Source: Pseudomonas sp. ACM7 (GTDB lineage Bacteria; Pseudomonadota; Gammaproteobacteria; Pseudomonadales; Pseudomonadaceae). From it: 39,098 nucleotides of DNA. The position numbers and the translations under genes are program-made. The stretch spans positions 5,086,868-5,125,965 of the forward strand of contig NZ_CP024866.1 in the NCBI RefSeq assembly GCF_004136015.1, read 5' to 3'. Shown here one piece after another: positions 29,804 to 38,632 of this stretch. The notes under the pieces are model-generated. The model was not told where the DNA came from. It saw nothing but the letters and a program-made list of their open reading frames with translations, and did no database searches. The stretch's first letter is position 1; each line of letters opens with the position of its first letter.

Positions 29804-30685
29804 ATGGACAAGCGAATGACCACGGCCGAGATGGTCGGCCAACTGCGTGACGGCATGACCATCGGCATCGGTGGCTGGGGGCCGCGGCGCAAACCCATGG
29901 CGTTGGTGCGGGAGATTTTGCGCTCCGACCTCAAGGACCTCACCGTGGTCGCCTACGGCGGTGCCGATGTCGGCATGCTCTGCGCGGCCGGCAAGATCAG
30001 GAAACTGGTGTTCGCCTTCGTTTCCCTGGATTTCATTCCACTGGAGCCGTACTTCCGCAAGGCACGCCAAGAGGCGGCGCTGGAGGTGATGGAAATCGAC
30101 GAAGGCATGCTCCTGCTCGGTCTGCGGGCCGCAGCGATGAATGTGCCGTTTATTCCGACGGCAGTTGGTCTGGGCACCGACGTGCTGCGCCACAACCGGC
30201 AGATCAAGCTGATTGCCTCGCCCTATGCCGATGGCAAGGACTGGGTCGCGATGCCGGCGCTCAAACTCGATGCGGCGCTGATCCACGTCGACCGTGCCGA
30301 TGCGCGCGGTGTCTGCCAGATCAGCGGCCCCGATCACTACATGGACGACCTGTTCGTACGTGCCGCGACTCACAGCTACGTGACCTGCGACGAACTGGTG
30401 GACAGCGAACATTTTCACGCCGATGCCGGGCATGCGAATCAGGTGTTCTGGGAACGCAACCTGACCACCGCCGTGGCCCACGTGCCGGGCGGTGCGCATC
30501 CGTCTTCCTGCGCGCCGCTGTACGGTTTCGACGTGGCGCACTTCAAGGCTTACAACGCTTCGGTCCAAGCCGTCGATGGCTGGCAGGACTATGTCCGCGA
30601 CTACGTCGACTGCACTCACGAACAGTACCTGGACAAGGTCGGCGGCCTGGCTGCGATCCGCCAACTGCCGTTGCCGATTTTTTAA
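29804..30685 (+). CDS. ipdA: IpdAB COCHEA-CoA hydrolase, alpha subunit (class I CoA-transferase fold)
   Basis: 293 residues. The CoA-transferase N-terminal signature is present (GMTIGIGGWGPRRKP, 17-31), and a candidate catalytic glutamate is Glu100 in EIDEGMLLLG. IpdA pairs with IpdB to open the last carbocycle (ring C) of the steroid as the CoA thioester. The ATG at 29804 has GAGG nine bases upstream; ATGs at 29789 (overlapping the hsaC stop) and 29798 are badly spaced. It lies 12 nt before ipdB. Confidence 0.88.
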   Translation: MDKRMTTAEMVGQLRDGMTIGIGGWGPRRKPMALVREILRSDLKDLTVVAYGGADVGMLCAAGKIRKLVFAFVSLDFIPLEPYFRKARQEAALEVMEIDEGMLLLGLRAAAMNVPFIPTAVGLGTDVLRHNRQIKLIASPYADGKDWVAMPALKLDAALIHVDRADARGVCQISGPDHYMDDLFVRAATHSYVTCDELVDSEHFHADAGHANQVFWERNLTTAVAHVPGGAHPSSCAPLYGFDVAHFKAYNASVQAVDGWQDYVRDYVDCTHEQYLDKVGGLAAIRQLPLPIF

Positions 30686-30697
30686 GGGAGCCTTGCG

Positions 30698-31486
30698 ATG
30701 AGCACTACCACTTACAGCCTCGCCGAATTGATGATCTGCGCCGCTTCCGAAGCCTGGCGCGACGATGGTGAGGTCCTGGCCAGCGGCATCGGTGTGATCC
30801 CGCGCCTTGCCGCGTCACTGGCCATGCTCAGCAGCAATCCGCAGTTGTTGATGACCGACTCCGAAGCCTACATGGTCGCCGAACCGGTGCCGTTGGGCGC
30901 GCGCAACGGCTATCAACCCAAGCGCGACAGCTGGATGGGTTTCTCGCGGATTTTCGACAACGTGTGGGGCGGCAAGCGCCATGCGCTGGTCGGCCCGACC
31001 CAGATTGACCGCTTCGGCCAGGCGAACATTTCGTGCATTGGCGATTACGCCAAACCCAAGGCGCAAATGCTCGGCGTGCGCGGTTTTCCCGGCAACTCCA
31101 TCAGCCACGCCAACTCTTTTTGCGTACCCAGCCACAACCGTCGGGTGTTCGTCGAAGGCGAGGTCGATATGGTCGCCTCGGTCGGCTACAACCCGGCGCG
31201 TCTGGCGCGCGGCTGGTCGCTGGACGACATCGATATCCGCCGGATCATCACTGACCTCTGCGTGCTGGATTTCCTGGGCCCGCTCCGGCAAATGCGCATT
31301 CGCTCGCTGCACCCCGGCGTGACGGTGGCCGAGGTTCAGGACAACACCGGGTTTGCCCTGCATGTGCCGCAAGACTGCCCGACCACGGCTGCCCCGACCG
31401 TCGAGCAATTGCAGCTGATCCAGCGCCTGGACCCGCACAACCTGCGTGCCAGCCAGCTCAAAGACAACCCGCCAGGCCAACGCTGA
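30698..31486 (+). CDS. ipdB: IpdAB COCHEA-CoA hydrolase, beta subunit
   Basis: 262 residues with a class I CoA-transferase beta fold. ASGIGVIPRLAASLA (28-42) and GKRHALVGPTQIDRFGQANIS (about 91-111) match the family, and the usual catalytic SENG is replaced here, as in IpdB. It forms the heteromer with IpdA, which hydrolyses a ring rather than transferring CoA. AAGGGAGCC precedes the start. Confidence 0.88.
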   Translation: MSTTTYSLAELMICAASEAWRDDGEVLASGIGVIPRLAASLAMLSSNPQLLMTDSEAYMVAEPVPLGARNGYQPKRDSWMGFSRIFDNVWGGKRHALVGPTQIDRFGQANISCIGDYAKPKAQMLGVRGFPGNSISHANSFCVPSHNRRVFVEGEVDMVASVGYNPARLARGWSLDDIDIRRIITDLCVLDFLGPLRQMRIRSLHPGVTVAEVQDNTGFALHVPQDCPTTAAPTVEQLQLIQRLDPHNLRASQLKDNPPGQR

Positions 31487-31510
31487 GCGCCCCCGTTTCG
31501 GAGAAAAGTG

Positions 31511-32383
31511 ATGGCTGAACATAACGACAAGAACGAGGCCGACGTGGTGCTTTACGAGGTGCGCGGCGCGGTGGCCCTGGTCACCATGAATCGCCCCGAA
31601 TACCACAACGCGCAGAACTCGCAGATGACCTACGCGCTTGACGCGGCGTTTCGCCGGGCCTGCGATGACGATGAGGTGAAAGTCATCGTGCTGCGTGGTG
31701 CCGGCAAGCACTTCTCCGCGGGGCATGACATCGGTACGCCGGGTCGCGACGTCGATCAGACGTTCGACCGCGCGAGCCTTTGGTACGACCACACCAACAA
31801 ACCGGGCGGCGAGTTTCTCTACGCCCGGGAGCAGGAAGTCTATCTGGGCATGTGCCGCCGCTGGCGCGAAATGCCCAAGCCAACCATCGCCATGGTCCAG
31901 GGGGCGTGCATCGCGGGGGGGCTGATGCTGGCCTGGGTGTGCGACCTGATCGTCGCCAGTGAGGATTCTTACTTCGCGGATCCGGTGGTGCGAATGGGCA
32001 TTCCCGGGGTCGAGTACTTCGCCCATGTGCATGAGCTGAACCCGCGCATCGCCAAGGAGTTTCTGTTCCTCGGCGAGCGCATGCCGGCGGCACGCGCCTA
32101 TCAAATGGGCATGCTCAACCGGGTAGTGCCCCGAGATGAACTGGAACAGCAAACCCTCGACATCGCCGGGCGCATTGCGCAGATGCCGCGCCTCGGTCTG
32201 CAATTGAGCAAGCAGGCAGTCAACAACGCCGAAGACCTGATGGGCAAGCGCGCGACCATGGACATGGTCTTCGGCCTGCACCACTTCGCCCACGCCCACA
32301 ATGAACTGGTGTCGGGTGACCGACTCGGCGGATATGACGCCAAGGCCATGGCCCGTTCGCAACGCACCTCGGGCGGGGCGTGA
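31511..32383 (+). CDS. Enoyl-CoA hydratase/isomerase family protein
   Basis: 290 residues of the crotonase fold. The oxyanion-hole segments are GKHFSAGHDIGTPG (about 61-74) and QGACIAGGLMLAW (about 130-142). It is longer than most crotonases (about 260) because of an insert after residue 75 (VDQTFDRASLWYDHTNKPGG). The start is the ATG at 31511 with GGAGAA upstream; a GTG lies just before it. It sits between ipdB and ipdC, so it likely hydrates or isomerises a C/D-ring CoA ester. It is not the EchA20 equivalent, which is at 33465. Confidence 0.85.
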   Translation: MAEHNDKNEADVVLYEVRGAVALVTMNRPEYHNAQNSQMTYALDAAFRRACDDDEVKVIVLRGAGKHFSAGHDIGTPGRDVDQTFDRASLWYDHTNKPGGEFLYAREQEVYLGMCRRWREMPKPTIAMVQGACIAGGLMLAWVCDLIVASEDSYFADPVVRMGIPGVEYFAHVHELNPRIAKEFLFLGERMPAARAYQMGMLNRVVPRDELEQQTLDIAGRIAQMPRLGLQLSKQAVNNAEDLMGKRATMDMVFGLHHFAHAHNELVSGDRLGGYDAKAMARSQRTSGGA

Positions 32384-32385
32384 GC

Positions 32386-33453
32386 ATGGCGATCTCTTTG
32401 AATACCCGCCTAACCGAATTACTTGGCTGTCGCTATCCGATCATCCAGACCGCGATGGGCTGGGTCGCCGACCCGAAACTGGTGGCGGCCACGGGCAATG
32501 CCGGCGGCTTCGGCTTTCTCGCCGGGGCGACCATTGAGCCTCAGCGGATGGAGGCAGCGATCCTCGAAACCCGGCGTCTGACCGATCAGCCTTTCGGCGT
32601 CAATTTTCATATGTACCAGGCCAACGCCGCAGAGATCGTCGAGCTGGTGCTGCGCCACAACGTCAGGGCGGTCAGCTACAGCCGCTCGCCCGGTAAGCAA
32701 ATGATCAGCCGTCTGAAGGATGCCGGCGTGGTGTGCATCCCCACCGTTGGAGCGCTCAAGCACGCGCAGAAAGCCGTGGAAATGGGCGCCGATGCGGTCA
32801 CCGTACAGGGCGGCGAGGGCGGTGGGCATACGGGCTCGGTGCCGACTTCGCTACTGCTCGATCAAGTCGTCAACGCAGTCTCGGTGCCCGTGGTGGCCGC
32901 CGGTGGTTTCAAGGATGGTAAAGGTCTGGTCTCGGCCCTGGCCTACGGCGCCGAAGGCATTGCCATGGGCACGCGCTTTCTGATGTGCGCCGACAGTCCG
33001 GTGCCGCAGGCGACCCTGTCGCGTTACCTCGCGGTCAAGGACCCGGCGGCGATCATCATCAGTCGCGCCATCGACGGTATGCCGCAACGGATGATTCGCA
33101 ACGAATTGCTCAACCAGCTTGAAGCCAGTGGTGGTCTCAAACGCTTGTTGTTGGCCTTCCAGAGTGGCCTGGCGTACCGCCGCCACAGTGGCATGAGCCT
33201 GACGCAACTGCTCGGCAGTGTTTTGAAAATGCGCGGCAGCGGTGAGCTGACGGCCGCCCAAAGCATCATGGCCGCCAACGCGCCGATGGTGATTAAGAAA
33301 GCCATGGTCGATGGGTTACCCGCCGAAGGTGTACTGCCCGCCGGCCAGATCGCCGCGTCTATCGACAGCTTGCCCAGCTGCGCCCAATTGATTGAACAGA
33401 TCGTCCGTGACGCCGAAGCGCGTCTGGGCGAGCTGTGCCGCCGTGTGTCGTGA
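32386..33453 (+). CDS. ipdC: IpdC-like NAD(P)H/FMN oxidoreductase (nitronate monooxygenase family)
   Basis: 355 residues with a TIM-barrel FMN fold of the nitronate monooxygenase family. The FMN-binding segments are QGGEGGGHTG (141-150), AAGGF (171-175) and GTRF (195-198). IpdC in actinobacteria acts on 5-hydroxy-methylhexahydro-indanone propanoyl-CoA species in ring C/D breakdown; its position next to ipdAB supports the same role. The ATG at 32386 lies two bases after the previous stop codon; a GTG at 32380 is an alternative start. Confidence 0.85.
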   Translation: MAISLNTRLTELLGCRYPIIQTAMGWVADPKLVAATGNAGGFGFLAGATIEPQRMEAAILETRRLTDQPFGVNFHMYQANAAEIVELVLRHNVRAVSYSRSPGKQMISRLKDAGVVCIPTVGALKHAQKAVEMGADAVTVQGGEGGGHTGSVPTSLLLDQVVNAVSVPVVAAGGFKDGKGLVSALAYGAEGIAMGTRFLMCADSPVPQATLSRYLAVKDPAAIIISRAIDGMPQRMIRNELLNQLEASGGLKRLLLAFQSGLAYRRHSGMSLTQLLGSVLKMRGSGELTAAQSIMAANAPMVIKKAMVDGLPAEGVLPAGQIAASIDSLPSCAQLIEQIVRDAEARLGELCRRVS

Positions 33454-33464
33454 AGGGGAAAGGC

Positions 33465-34220
33465 ATGAAACCATTTAGCGTCAGTATCGATAACGGCATT
33501 GCCGAACTGGTGTTCAACCAGCCACCGGTCAACGCCTTCAATTGTCAGGGCTGGGCCGATATCGCCAGCGAGATCGAAGGCCTCGGTCGAGACGCCAACG
33601 TGCGGGTGATCGTGATTCGCGCCGAAGGTCGCGGCTTCTGCGCCGGGGTCGACATCAAGGAACTGGCCGCCGATGGCAACCTGATCGTGGCGGTGAACAA
33701 AGGCAACTACGACAGCTTCAAGGCGATCCACCGCAACCCGAAACCGGTGATCGTTGCCGTACACGGCTTCGTCCTCGGCGGCGGCATCGGCATCTGCGGC
33801 GCGGCCGACATTCTGGTGGCCTCCGAGTGCGCCAGTTTCGGCGTGCCCGAGGTCGATCGCGGTGCCATGGGCGGCGGCGCGCATTTGCAGCGGTTGTTCC
33901 CGGTGCAGAAGGTCCGTCACATGTACTTCACCGGCGAGATGATCAATGCCGCCGAGGCCTGGCGCCTGGGGGCGGTAGAGCGTGTGGTCAAGCGCGAGGA
34001 TTTGCGTGAGGCCGCGTTGCAGATCGCCCGCACCATCGCCGCCAAGAGCCCGGCCATGATCAGCCTCGCCAAAGAAGCGCTGAGCGGTATCGAAGACGGC
34101 AATCTGGAAGACAAATATCGCTGGGAGCAGGGCTTCACGCTCGAGGCCTATCGCTCACTGGACTCACAGGAAGCACGCGACTCGTTCGTCGAGAAGCGCG
34201 ATGCCCACTTCAACGGCTGA
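33465..34220 (+). CDS. echA20: EchA20-type crotonase (ring-opening hydrolase)
   Basis: 251 residues. Segments resemble mycobacterial EchA20 closely: RAEGRGFCAGVDIKEL (about 47-62), GFVLGGGIGICG (about 102-113) and FGVPEVDRGAMGGGAHLQRL (about 125-144). EchA20 hydrolyses the D ring of the dioxo-indanyl CoA ester to give the COCHEA-CoA substrate of IpdAB. GAAGGGGAAAGG precedes the ATG. It follows ipdC by 11 nt. Confidence 0.85.
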   Translation: MKPFSVSIDNGIAELVFNQPPVNAFNCQGWADIASEIEGLGRDANVRVIVIRAEGRGFCAGVDIKELAADGNLIVAVNKGNYDSFKAIHRNPKPVIVAVHGFVLGGGIGICGAADILVASECASFGVPEVDRGAMGGGAHLQRLFPVQKVRHMYFTGEMINAAEAWRLGAVERVVKREDLREAALQIARTIAAKSPAMISLAKEALSGIEDGNLEDKYRWEQGFTLEAYRSLDSQEARDSFVEKRDAHFNG

Positions 34221-34230
34221 AGGCACTCTC

Positions 34231-35397
34231 ATGGACCTGACATACACCCCGGCCCAGCAGGCCTTTCGCGCCGAGGCGCGGACCTGGCTGACGGCCAATG
34301 TACCCCGTGAACCGCTGCAATCGTTCGACACCGAGCAAGGCTTTGCCGAGCACCGTGCCTGGGAAAACCGGCTTAACGACGGTCGCTGGGGCATGGTCAC
34401 CTGGCCGATCGATCTCGGCGGGCGCGGTTGCGACTTGATCGAGTGGTTGATCTTCGAGGAGGAGTACTACCGCTCTGGCGCGCCTGCACGGGTTAACCAG
34501 AACGGCATCTTCCTGCTCGGCCCGACGCTGATGGAATACGGTAGTGAGGAACAGAAAGCGCGCTTTCTGCCACGCATGGCCACCGGTGAAGACATCTGGG
34601 CCCAGGCCTGGTCCGAACCGGGCGCGGGTTCCGACATGGCGGCGATCCGCTCGAAGGCCGAACGGGTGGGCGACCATTACGTGATCAACGGCCAGAAAAC
34701 CTGGTCGACTCGCGCCGTGTGGGCTGACTGGGTATTCGGCATTTTCCGCACCGACCCTCATTCGCAGCGCCATCAGGGTCTGACGTTTATTCTGCTGCCG
34801 CTCGACAGCCCGGGGATCACCGTACGGCCGATTCCGCAGCTCAATGGCTTGCCGGGGTTTGCCGAGATTTTCTTCGACGACGTCAAGGTTCCGGTGGAAA
34901 ACGCGCTGGGCGGCGAGGGTATGGGTTGGCATGTGGCGATGTCCACCGCCGGGTTCGAACGTGGTTTGCTGTTGCGTTCACCCGCACGTTTTCAGGAAAC
35001 CGCTCGGCGACTGGTGCAGCTGTACCTGGCCAACCGCGAGCAGGCTGATCGTGACCCGGCCATTGGCGAGTCGGTGATGCGCGCCTGGCTGGACGCCGAG
35101 GCTTACACCCTGAGCACCTACATGACCGCCTCGAAACTGGTGCAGGGCGGCAAGATCGGACCGGAGTCTTCGACCAACAAAATCTTCTGGTCGGAACTCG
35201 ATCAGCGCATGCACGACACCGCCATGAGCATTCTCGGCTTGCGTGGCGAGCTGCTGCCCGAAGCACCTGCTGCGGGCGATGTCGGCCATTGGCTGGAAGG
35301 TTTTCTGTTTGCCCAGGCCGGACCGATCTACGCCGGCACCAACGAGATCCAGCGCAACATCATTGCCGAACGCATGCTCGGCATGCCGCGTGCCTGA
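34231..35397 (+). CDS. Acyl-CoA dehydrogenase, catalytic subunit of a heteromeric pair
   Basis: 388 residues, a full acyl-CoA dehydrogenase fold: AQAWSEPGAGSDMA (124-137) for flavin and substrate binding, and YAGTNEIQRNIIAERMLG at the C-terminus. The MCAD-type catalytic Glu next to GT is Ala here (YAGT), but Glu243 in GFERGLLL sits where isovaleryl-CoA-type enzymes carry their base. It is probably the FadE half that brings catalysis to an alpha2beta2 complex with the next gene. The ATG at 34231 has GAAGG eight bases upstream; an ATG at 34201 overlaps echA20. Confidence 0.85.
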   Translation: MDLTYTPAQQAFRAEARTWLTANVPREPLQSFDTEQGFAEHRAWENRLNDGRWGMVTWPIDLGGRGCDLIEWLIFEEEYYRSGAPARVNQNGIFLLGPTLMEYGSEEQKARFLPRMATGEDIWAQAWSEPGAGSDMAAIRSKAERVGDHYVINGQKTWSTRAVWADWVFGIFRTDPHSQRHQGLTFILLPLDSPGITVRPIPQLNGLPGFAEIFFDDVKVPVENALGGEGMGWHVAMSTAGFERGLLLRSPARFQETARRLVQLYLANREQADRDPAIGESVMRAWLDAEAYTLSTYMTASKLVQGGKIGPESSTNKIFWSELDQRMHDTAMSILGLRGELLPEAPAAGDVGHWLEGFLFAQAGPIYAGTNEIQRNIIAERMLGMPRA

Positions 35398-35407
35398 GGA
35401 ATAGACC

Positions 35408-36463
35408 ATGGACTTTAGTTTCAGCCGCGACCAGTTGCTGTTCCAGGACAACGTCAGGAGTTTTCTGATCAACGAGGTCACCCCGGAGCGCATTCGCGAA
35501 CTCTGGCTTTGCGATAGCGGGCGCAGCGATCAGCTCTGGGCCCAATTGGTGGAATTGGGCCTGACCGCGCTGACCGTTCCCGAAGAGCAAGACGGGATGG
35601 GCATGAATGAATTGGATTTCATTCTGCTTGCTCAGGAATGTGGTTATGCCGGTCTGCCCGAGCCGCTGGTGGACACGATGCTGATCGGCGTGCCGTTGCT
35701 CGCCGCCCTTGATGAAAGCCACGCGGCGCTCAAACAGCACTGGCTGGCGCGCGTCGCGGAAGGCCATGCACGGTTGGCGATTGCCGAACCGGGTAACCCG
35801 CTGGTCAGCGATGCTCATGTCGCCGATTTGCTGTTGTTGGCTCATGGCGATGAGGTGCATGCGGTCGAACCTGGCGCAGTACGCCTGACCCGCAATGTGT
35901 CGGTCGATCCCAGTCGTCAGCTGTTTCAGGTCGACTGGACGCCAACGTCCGCCACCTGCGTGGCCGCAGGCGAACAGGGCCGGCGCTTGTGGGCCGCCGC
36001 GTTTAATCGTGGGGCGCTGGGCTGTGCCGCGCAAATGCTGGGGCTGGCCAAACGTATGGTCGACCTCGCGGTGGATTACACCTTTGAACGCAAACAGTTC
36101 GGCAAGCCGGTGGGTTCGTTTCAGGCGGTCAAGCATTTGATGGCCAACGTCGCGGTGCAGATCGAGTTCGCCAAAGGGCCGCTGTATCGCGCTGCCTATG
36201 CTCTGGCCGAGCAGCAACCGGGACAAGACGTGCTGGTGTCCCACGCCAAACTGGCGACGGCGGAAGCGGCGATGCTTGCCGCAAAAAACACCATTCAGGC
36301 CCATGGCGCCATGGGTTACACCTGGGAAGTCGACCTGCACTTGTTCATGAAACGCGCCTGGGCGCTGGACAAAGTCTGGGGTGATCGCGGCCATCACAAA
36401 GGGCGGATCCGCGCGGCCTTGTTCAACGGCAAACCGGCGTTAGGTGCCGGCCAGACCTTCTGA
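35408..36463 (+). CDS. Acyl-CoA dehydrogenase, non-catalytic partner subunit
   Basis: 351 residues, shorter than a full ACAD. The middle domain is eroded, and the position equal to the partner's FERG reads FNRG (Asn200), so the base is missing. The C-terminal helix bundle is well kept (RKQFGKPVGSFQAVKHLMAN; IQAHGAMGYTWEVDLH). This matches the heteromeric acyl-CoA dehydrogenases of steroid degraders, where one subunit supplies only part of the FAD site. TGAGGAATAG precedes the start, 10 nt after the partner gene. Confidence 0.84.
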   Translation: MDFSFSRDQLLFQDNVRSFLINEVTPERIRELWLCDSGRSDQLWAQLVELGLTALTVPEEQDGMGMNELDFILLAQECGYAGLPEPLVDTMLIGVPLLAALDESHAALKQHWLARVAEGHARLAIAEPGNPLVSDAHVADLLLLAHGDEVHAVEPGAVRLTRNVSVDPSRQLFQVDWTPTSATCVAAGEQGRRLWAAAFNRGALGCAAQMLGLAKRMVDLAVDYTFERKQFGKPVGSFQAVKHLMANVAVQIEFAKGPLYRAAYALAEQQPGQDVLVSHAKLATAEAAMLAAKNTIQAHGAMGYTWEVDLHLFMKRAWALDKVWGDRGHHKGRIRAALFNGKPALGAGQTF

Positions 36464-36491
36464 CGAGTTCCACCTTTTTTCGAGAGATAAC

Positions 36492-37640
36492 ATGCCTGAA
36501 GCCTATATTGTCGACGCCCTGCGCACGCCCACCGGACGGCGCAAGGGTGGTTTGAGCCAGATTCACGCAGCCGATCTGGGCGCCCACGTCTTGCGTGCGC
36601 TGGTCGAGCGCAACGACATCCCCGATGACGATTACGACGACGTGATCTTCGGTTGTGTCGACACCATCGGTCCGCTGGCCGGGGACATTGCCCGAACCAG
36701 TTGGCTGGCCGCCGGCCTGTCGGAGACGGTACCCGGCACCACCATCGATCGCCAGTGCGGTTCGTCCCAGCAAGCGGTGCACTTTGCCGCCCAAGCGGTG
36801 ATGAGCGGCACCCAGGATGTGGTCGTCGCCGGCGGCGTGCAAACCATGACCCAGATTCCTATTTCCTCAGCCATGATCGCTGCCGAACCGCTGGGCTTCA
36901 GTGATCCGTTCAGCGGCTCCGAAGGTTGGGTCCGGCGCTATGGCGTACAACCGCCGACTCAATTCCGTTCGGCGCAGATGATTGCCGAGAAGTGGGGGCT
37001 GTCCCGAGAACAGCTGGAAGCCTATTCACTGGAGTCCCATCAGCGGGCATTGCGGGCCATCGAGCAAGGGCGGTTCAACCGGGAAATCGTGCCACTGGCC
37101 GGAGTCGTGCACGACGAAACGCCGCGCCAGACCAGCCTGGCGAAAATGGCCGAACTGGACGTTCTGTTTGGCTGCGACCGGGTGACCGCAGCAGTGTCCA
37201 GCCAGACCTGCGACGCGGCCAGCGCGATGTTGATCGTTTCTGAAACAGCACTCAAACGCTACGGACTGACACCGCGCGCGCGTATCCACCACCTCAGCGT
37301 GCGCGCCGCAGACCCGATCTGGATGCTCACCGCTCCAATCCCGGCCACCGCTTATGCACTCAAGCGAGCCGGGATGAAGCTTGAAGACATCGATCGGGTG
37401 GAGATCAACGAAGCCTTCGCCTCGGTCGCGATGGCCTGGCTCAAAGAGACCGGTTATCCCCATGAACAGACCAACGTCAACGGCGGCGCGATTGCCCTCG
37501 GCCATCCGCTGGGCGCCACCGGCACCCGGTTGATGTGTACGTTGTTGCATGAACTGGAGCGCAGCGGGGGACGCTTCGGCTTGCAGACCATGTGCGAAGG
37601 TGGCGGCCAGGCCAACGTGACGATTATCGAACGCTTGTAA
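36492..37640 (+). CDS. fadA6: Thiolase (acetyl-CoA acyltransferase), FadA6-type
   Basis: 382 residues. The nucleophile Cys89 is in DRQCGSSQQA, His338 in GHPLGATG and Cys368 in CEGGGQ, the full thiolase set. FadA6 in actinobacteria performs the thiolysis after IpdAB ring opening. Its position in an ipd/echA20/fadE operon supports the same role. The ATG at 36492 follows CGAGAGA; the frame back to 36444 overlaps the previous gene. Confidence 0.85.
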   Translation: MPEAYIVDALRTPTGRRKGGLSQIHAADLGAHVLRALVERNDIPDDDYDDVIFGCVDTIGPLAGDIARTSWLAAGLSETVPGTTIDRQCGSSQQAVHFAAQAVMSGTQDVVVAGGVQTMTQIPISSAMIAAEPLGFSDPFSGSEGWVRRYGVQPPTQFRSAQMIAEKWGLSREQLEAYSLESHQRALRAIEQGRFNREIVPLAGVVHDETPRQTSLAKMAELDVLFGCDRVTAAVSSQTCDAASAMLIVSETALKRYGLTPRARIHHLSVRAADPIWMLTAPIPATAYALKRAGMKLEDIDRVEINEAFASVAMAWLKETGYPHEQTNVNGGAIALGHPLGATGTRLMCTLLHELERSGGRFGLQTMCEGGGQANVTIIERL

Positions 37641-37666
37641 GCGATGTATTTGAAGGGAGCAGGAAC

Positions 37667-38542
37667 ATGAAAATCTGTGAGAACCGCGTAGTGATCATCA
37701 CCGGTGCCGGCGGTGGTCTGGGTCGGGCCTACGCGCTGGCCTTCGCCGCCGAGGGCGCTAAAGTGGTGGTCAACGATATCAATCGTGAAGCGGCGCTGGC
37801 CGTGGTCGGCGAAATTTTCGCGCACGGTGGAAGCGCCGTGGCCAACAGCAACGACATCACCCGCTACGACGATGCGGCGTTGATCGTGCGCCACGCCATC
37901 GAAACCTTCGGCGGCCTGGACGTGGTGGTCAACAACGCCGGCATCTGTCGCGACCGCATGTTCGCCAGCCTCACCGAAGCCGACTGGGATGCAGTGGTGG
38001 CCGTGCACCTCAAAGGCCACTTCTGTATCGCCAGCCACGCCGCACGTTACTGGCGCGAACAGGCCAAGGGAGGTGCGCAGCTGAGTGCGCGGATCATCAA
38101 TACCAGTTCCGGGGCCGGTTTGCAGGGCTCCATCGGTCAATCCAACTATGCCGCTGCCAAGGCTGGTATCGCTACGTTGACGCTGGTGCAGGCGGCCGAG
38201 CTGGGTCGCTATGGCATAACCGTCAACGCCTTGGCCCCGGCCGCGCGCACCGGAATGACCGAGCAGGTGTTCGCCGATACCATGAAAAAACCTGAAGAGG
38301 GCTTCGACTACTTCGCTCCGGAAAACGTTGCGCCGCTGGTGGTCTGGCTCGGCTCGCAAGCCTCCAGTGCGGTGAACGGGCAGATGTTCGAAGTCGAGGG
38401 CGGCAAGTTGTCGATTGCCGACGGCTGGCGTAGAGGTCCGGAACTGGACAGGCAAGGGCGTTGGGCGGTGGGCGAGGTGGGTCAGGCGGTAGAGCAATTG
38501 ATGGCCCGGGCGGTGCCGGCGGCGAAAGTGTACGGCAGCTGA
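37667..38542 (+). CDS. Short-chain 3-hydroxyacyl-CoA dehydrogenase-like SDR
   Basis: 291 residues. TGAGGGLG is at 12-19, NNAG at 89-92, and Ser148, Tyr161 and Lys165 are catalytic. The start VVIITGAGGGLGRAYALAFA resembles the dehydrogenase part of the peroxisomal multifunctional enzyme type 2 (HSD17B4) and actinobacterial steroid SDRs. It probably oxidises a 3-hydroxyacyl-CoA formed in ring C/D breakdown; IpdF is another possible identity. GGGAGCAGGA precedes the ATG. It is the last gene of the ten-gene operon. Confidence 0.83.
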   Translation: MKICENRVVIITGAGGGLGRAYALAFAAEGAKVVVNDINREAALAVVGEIFAHGGSAVANSNDITRYDDAALIVRHAIETFGGLDVVVNNAGICRDRMFASLTEADWDAVVAVHLKGHFCIASHAARYWREQAKGGAQLSARIINTSSGAGLQGSIGQSNYAAAKAGIATLTLVQAAELGRYGITVNALAPAARTGMTEQVFADTMKKPEEGFDYFAPENVAPLVVWLGSQASSAVNGQMFEVEGGKLSIADGWRRGPELDRQGRWAVGEVGQAVEQLMARAVPAAKVYGS

Positions 38543-38549
38543 TTGGGCC

Positions 38550-38596
38550 GCGAATCCCTCTATATAGAAAGATTCGCCTTGCTCTTCTATATAGAG
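38550..38596. promoter_or_regulatory. Two copies of the palindrome TCTATATAGA with competing hairpins
   Basis: CTCTATATAGAA (38558-38569) and TTCTATATAGAG (38585-38596) are exact reverse complements, and each contains the 10-bp palindrome TCTATATAGA; the centres are 27 bp apart. A second pair, GCGAATC (38550-38556) with GATTCGC (38571-38577), encloses the first copy. Either twin operator sites or an RNA switch between two hairpins would explain it. It lies 8 bases after the last stop codon of the operon and about 60 bp before the first rrn promoter. Confidence 0.5.
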
Positions 38597-38632
38597 TGGA
38601 AACGGGCTGTTTTCCGGCCTCCAGCAAGTGTT

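Noticed and set aside
30815..32362. 515-codon minus-strand frame opposite ipdB and the crotonase gene
   Set aside because: Shadow frame crossing two well-supported genes; His- and Arg-rich low-complexity translation without motifs.
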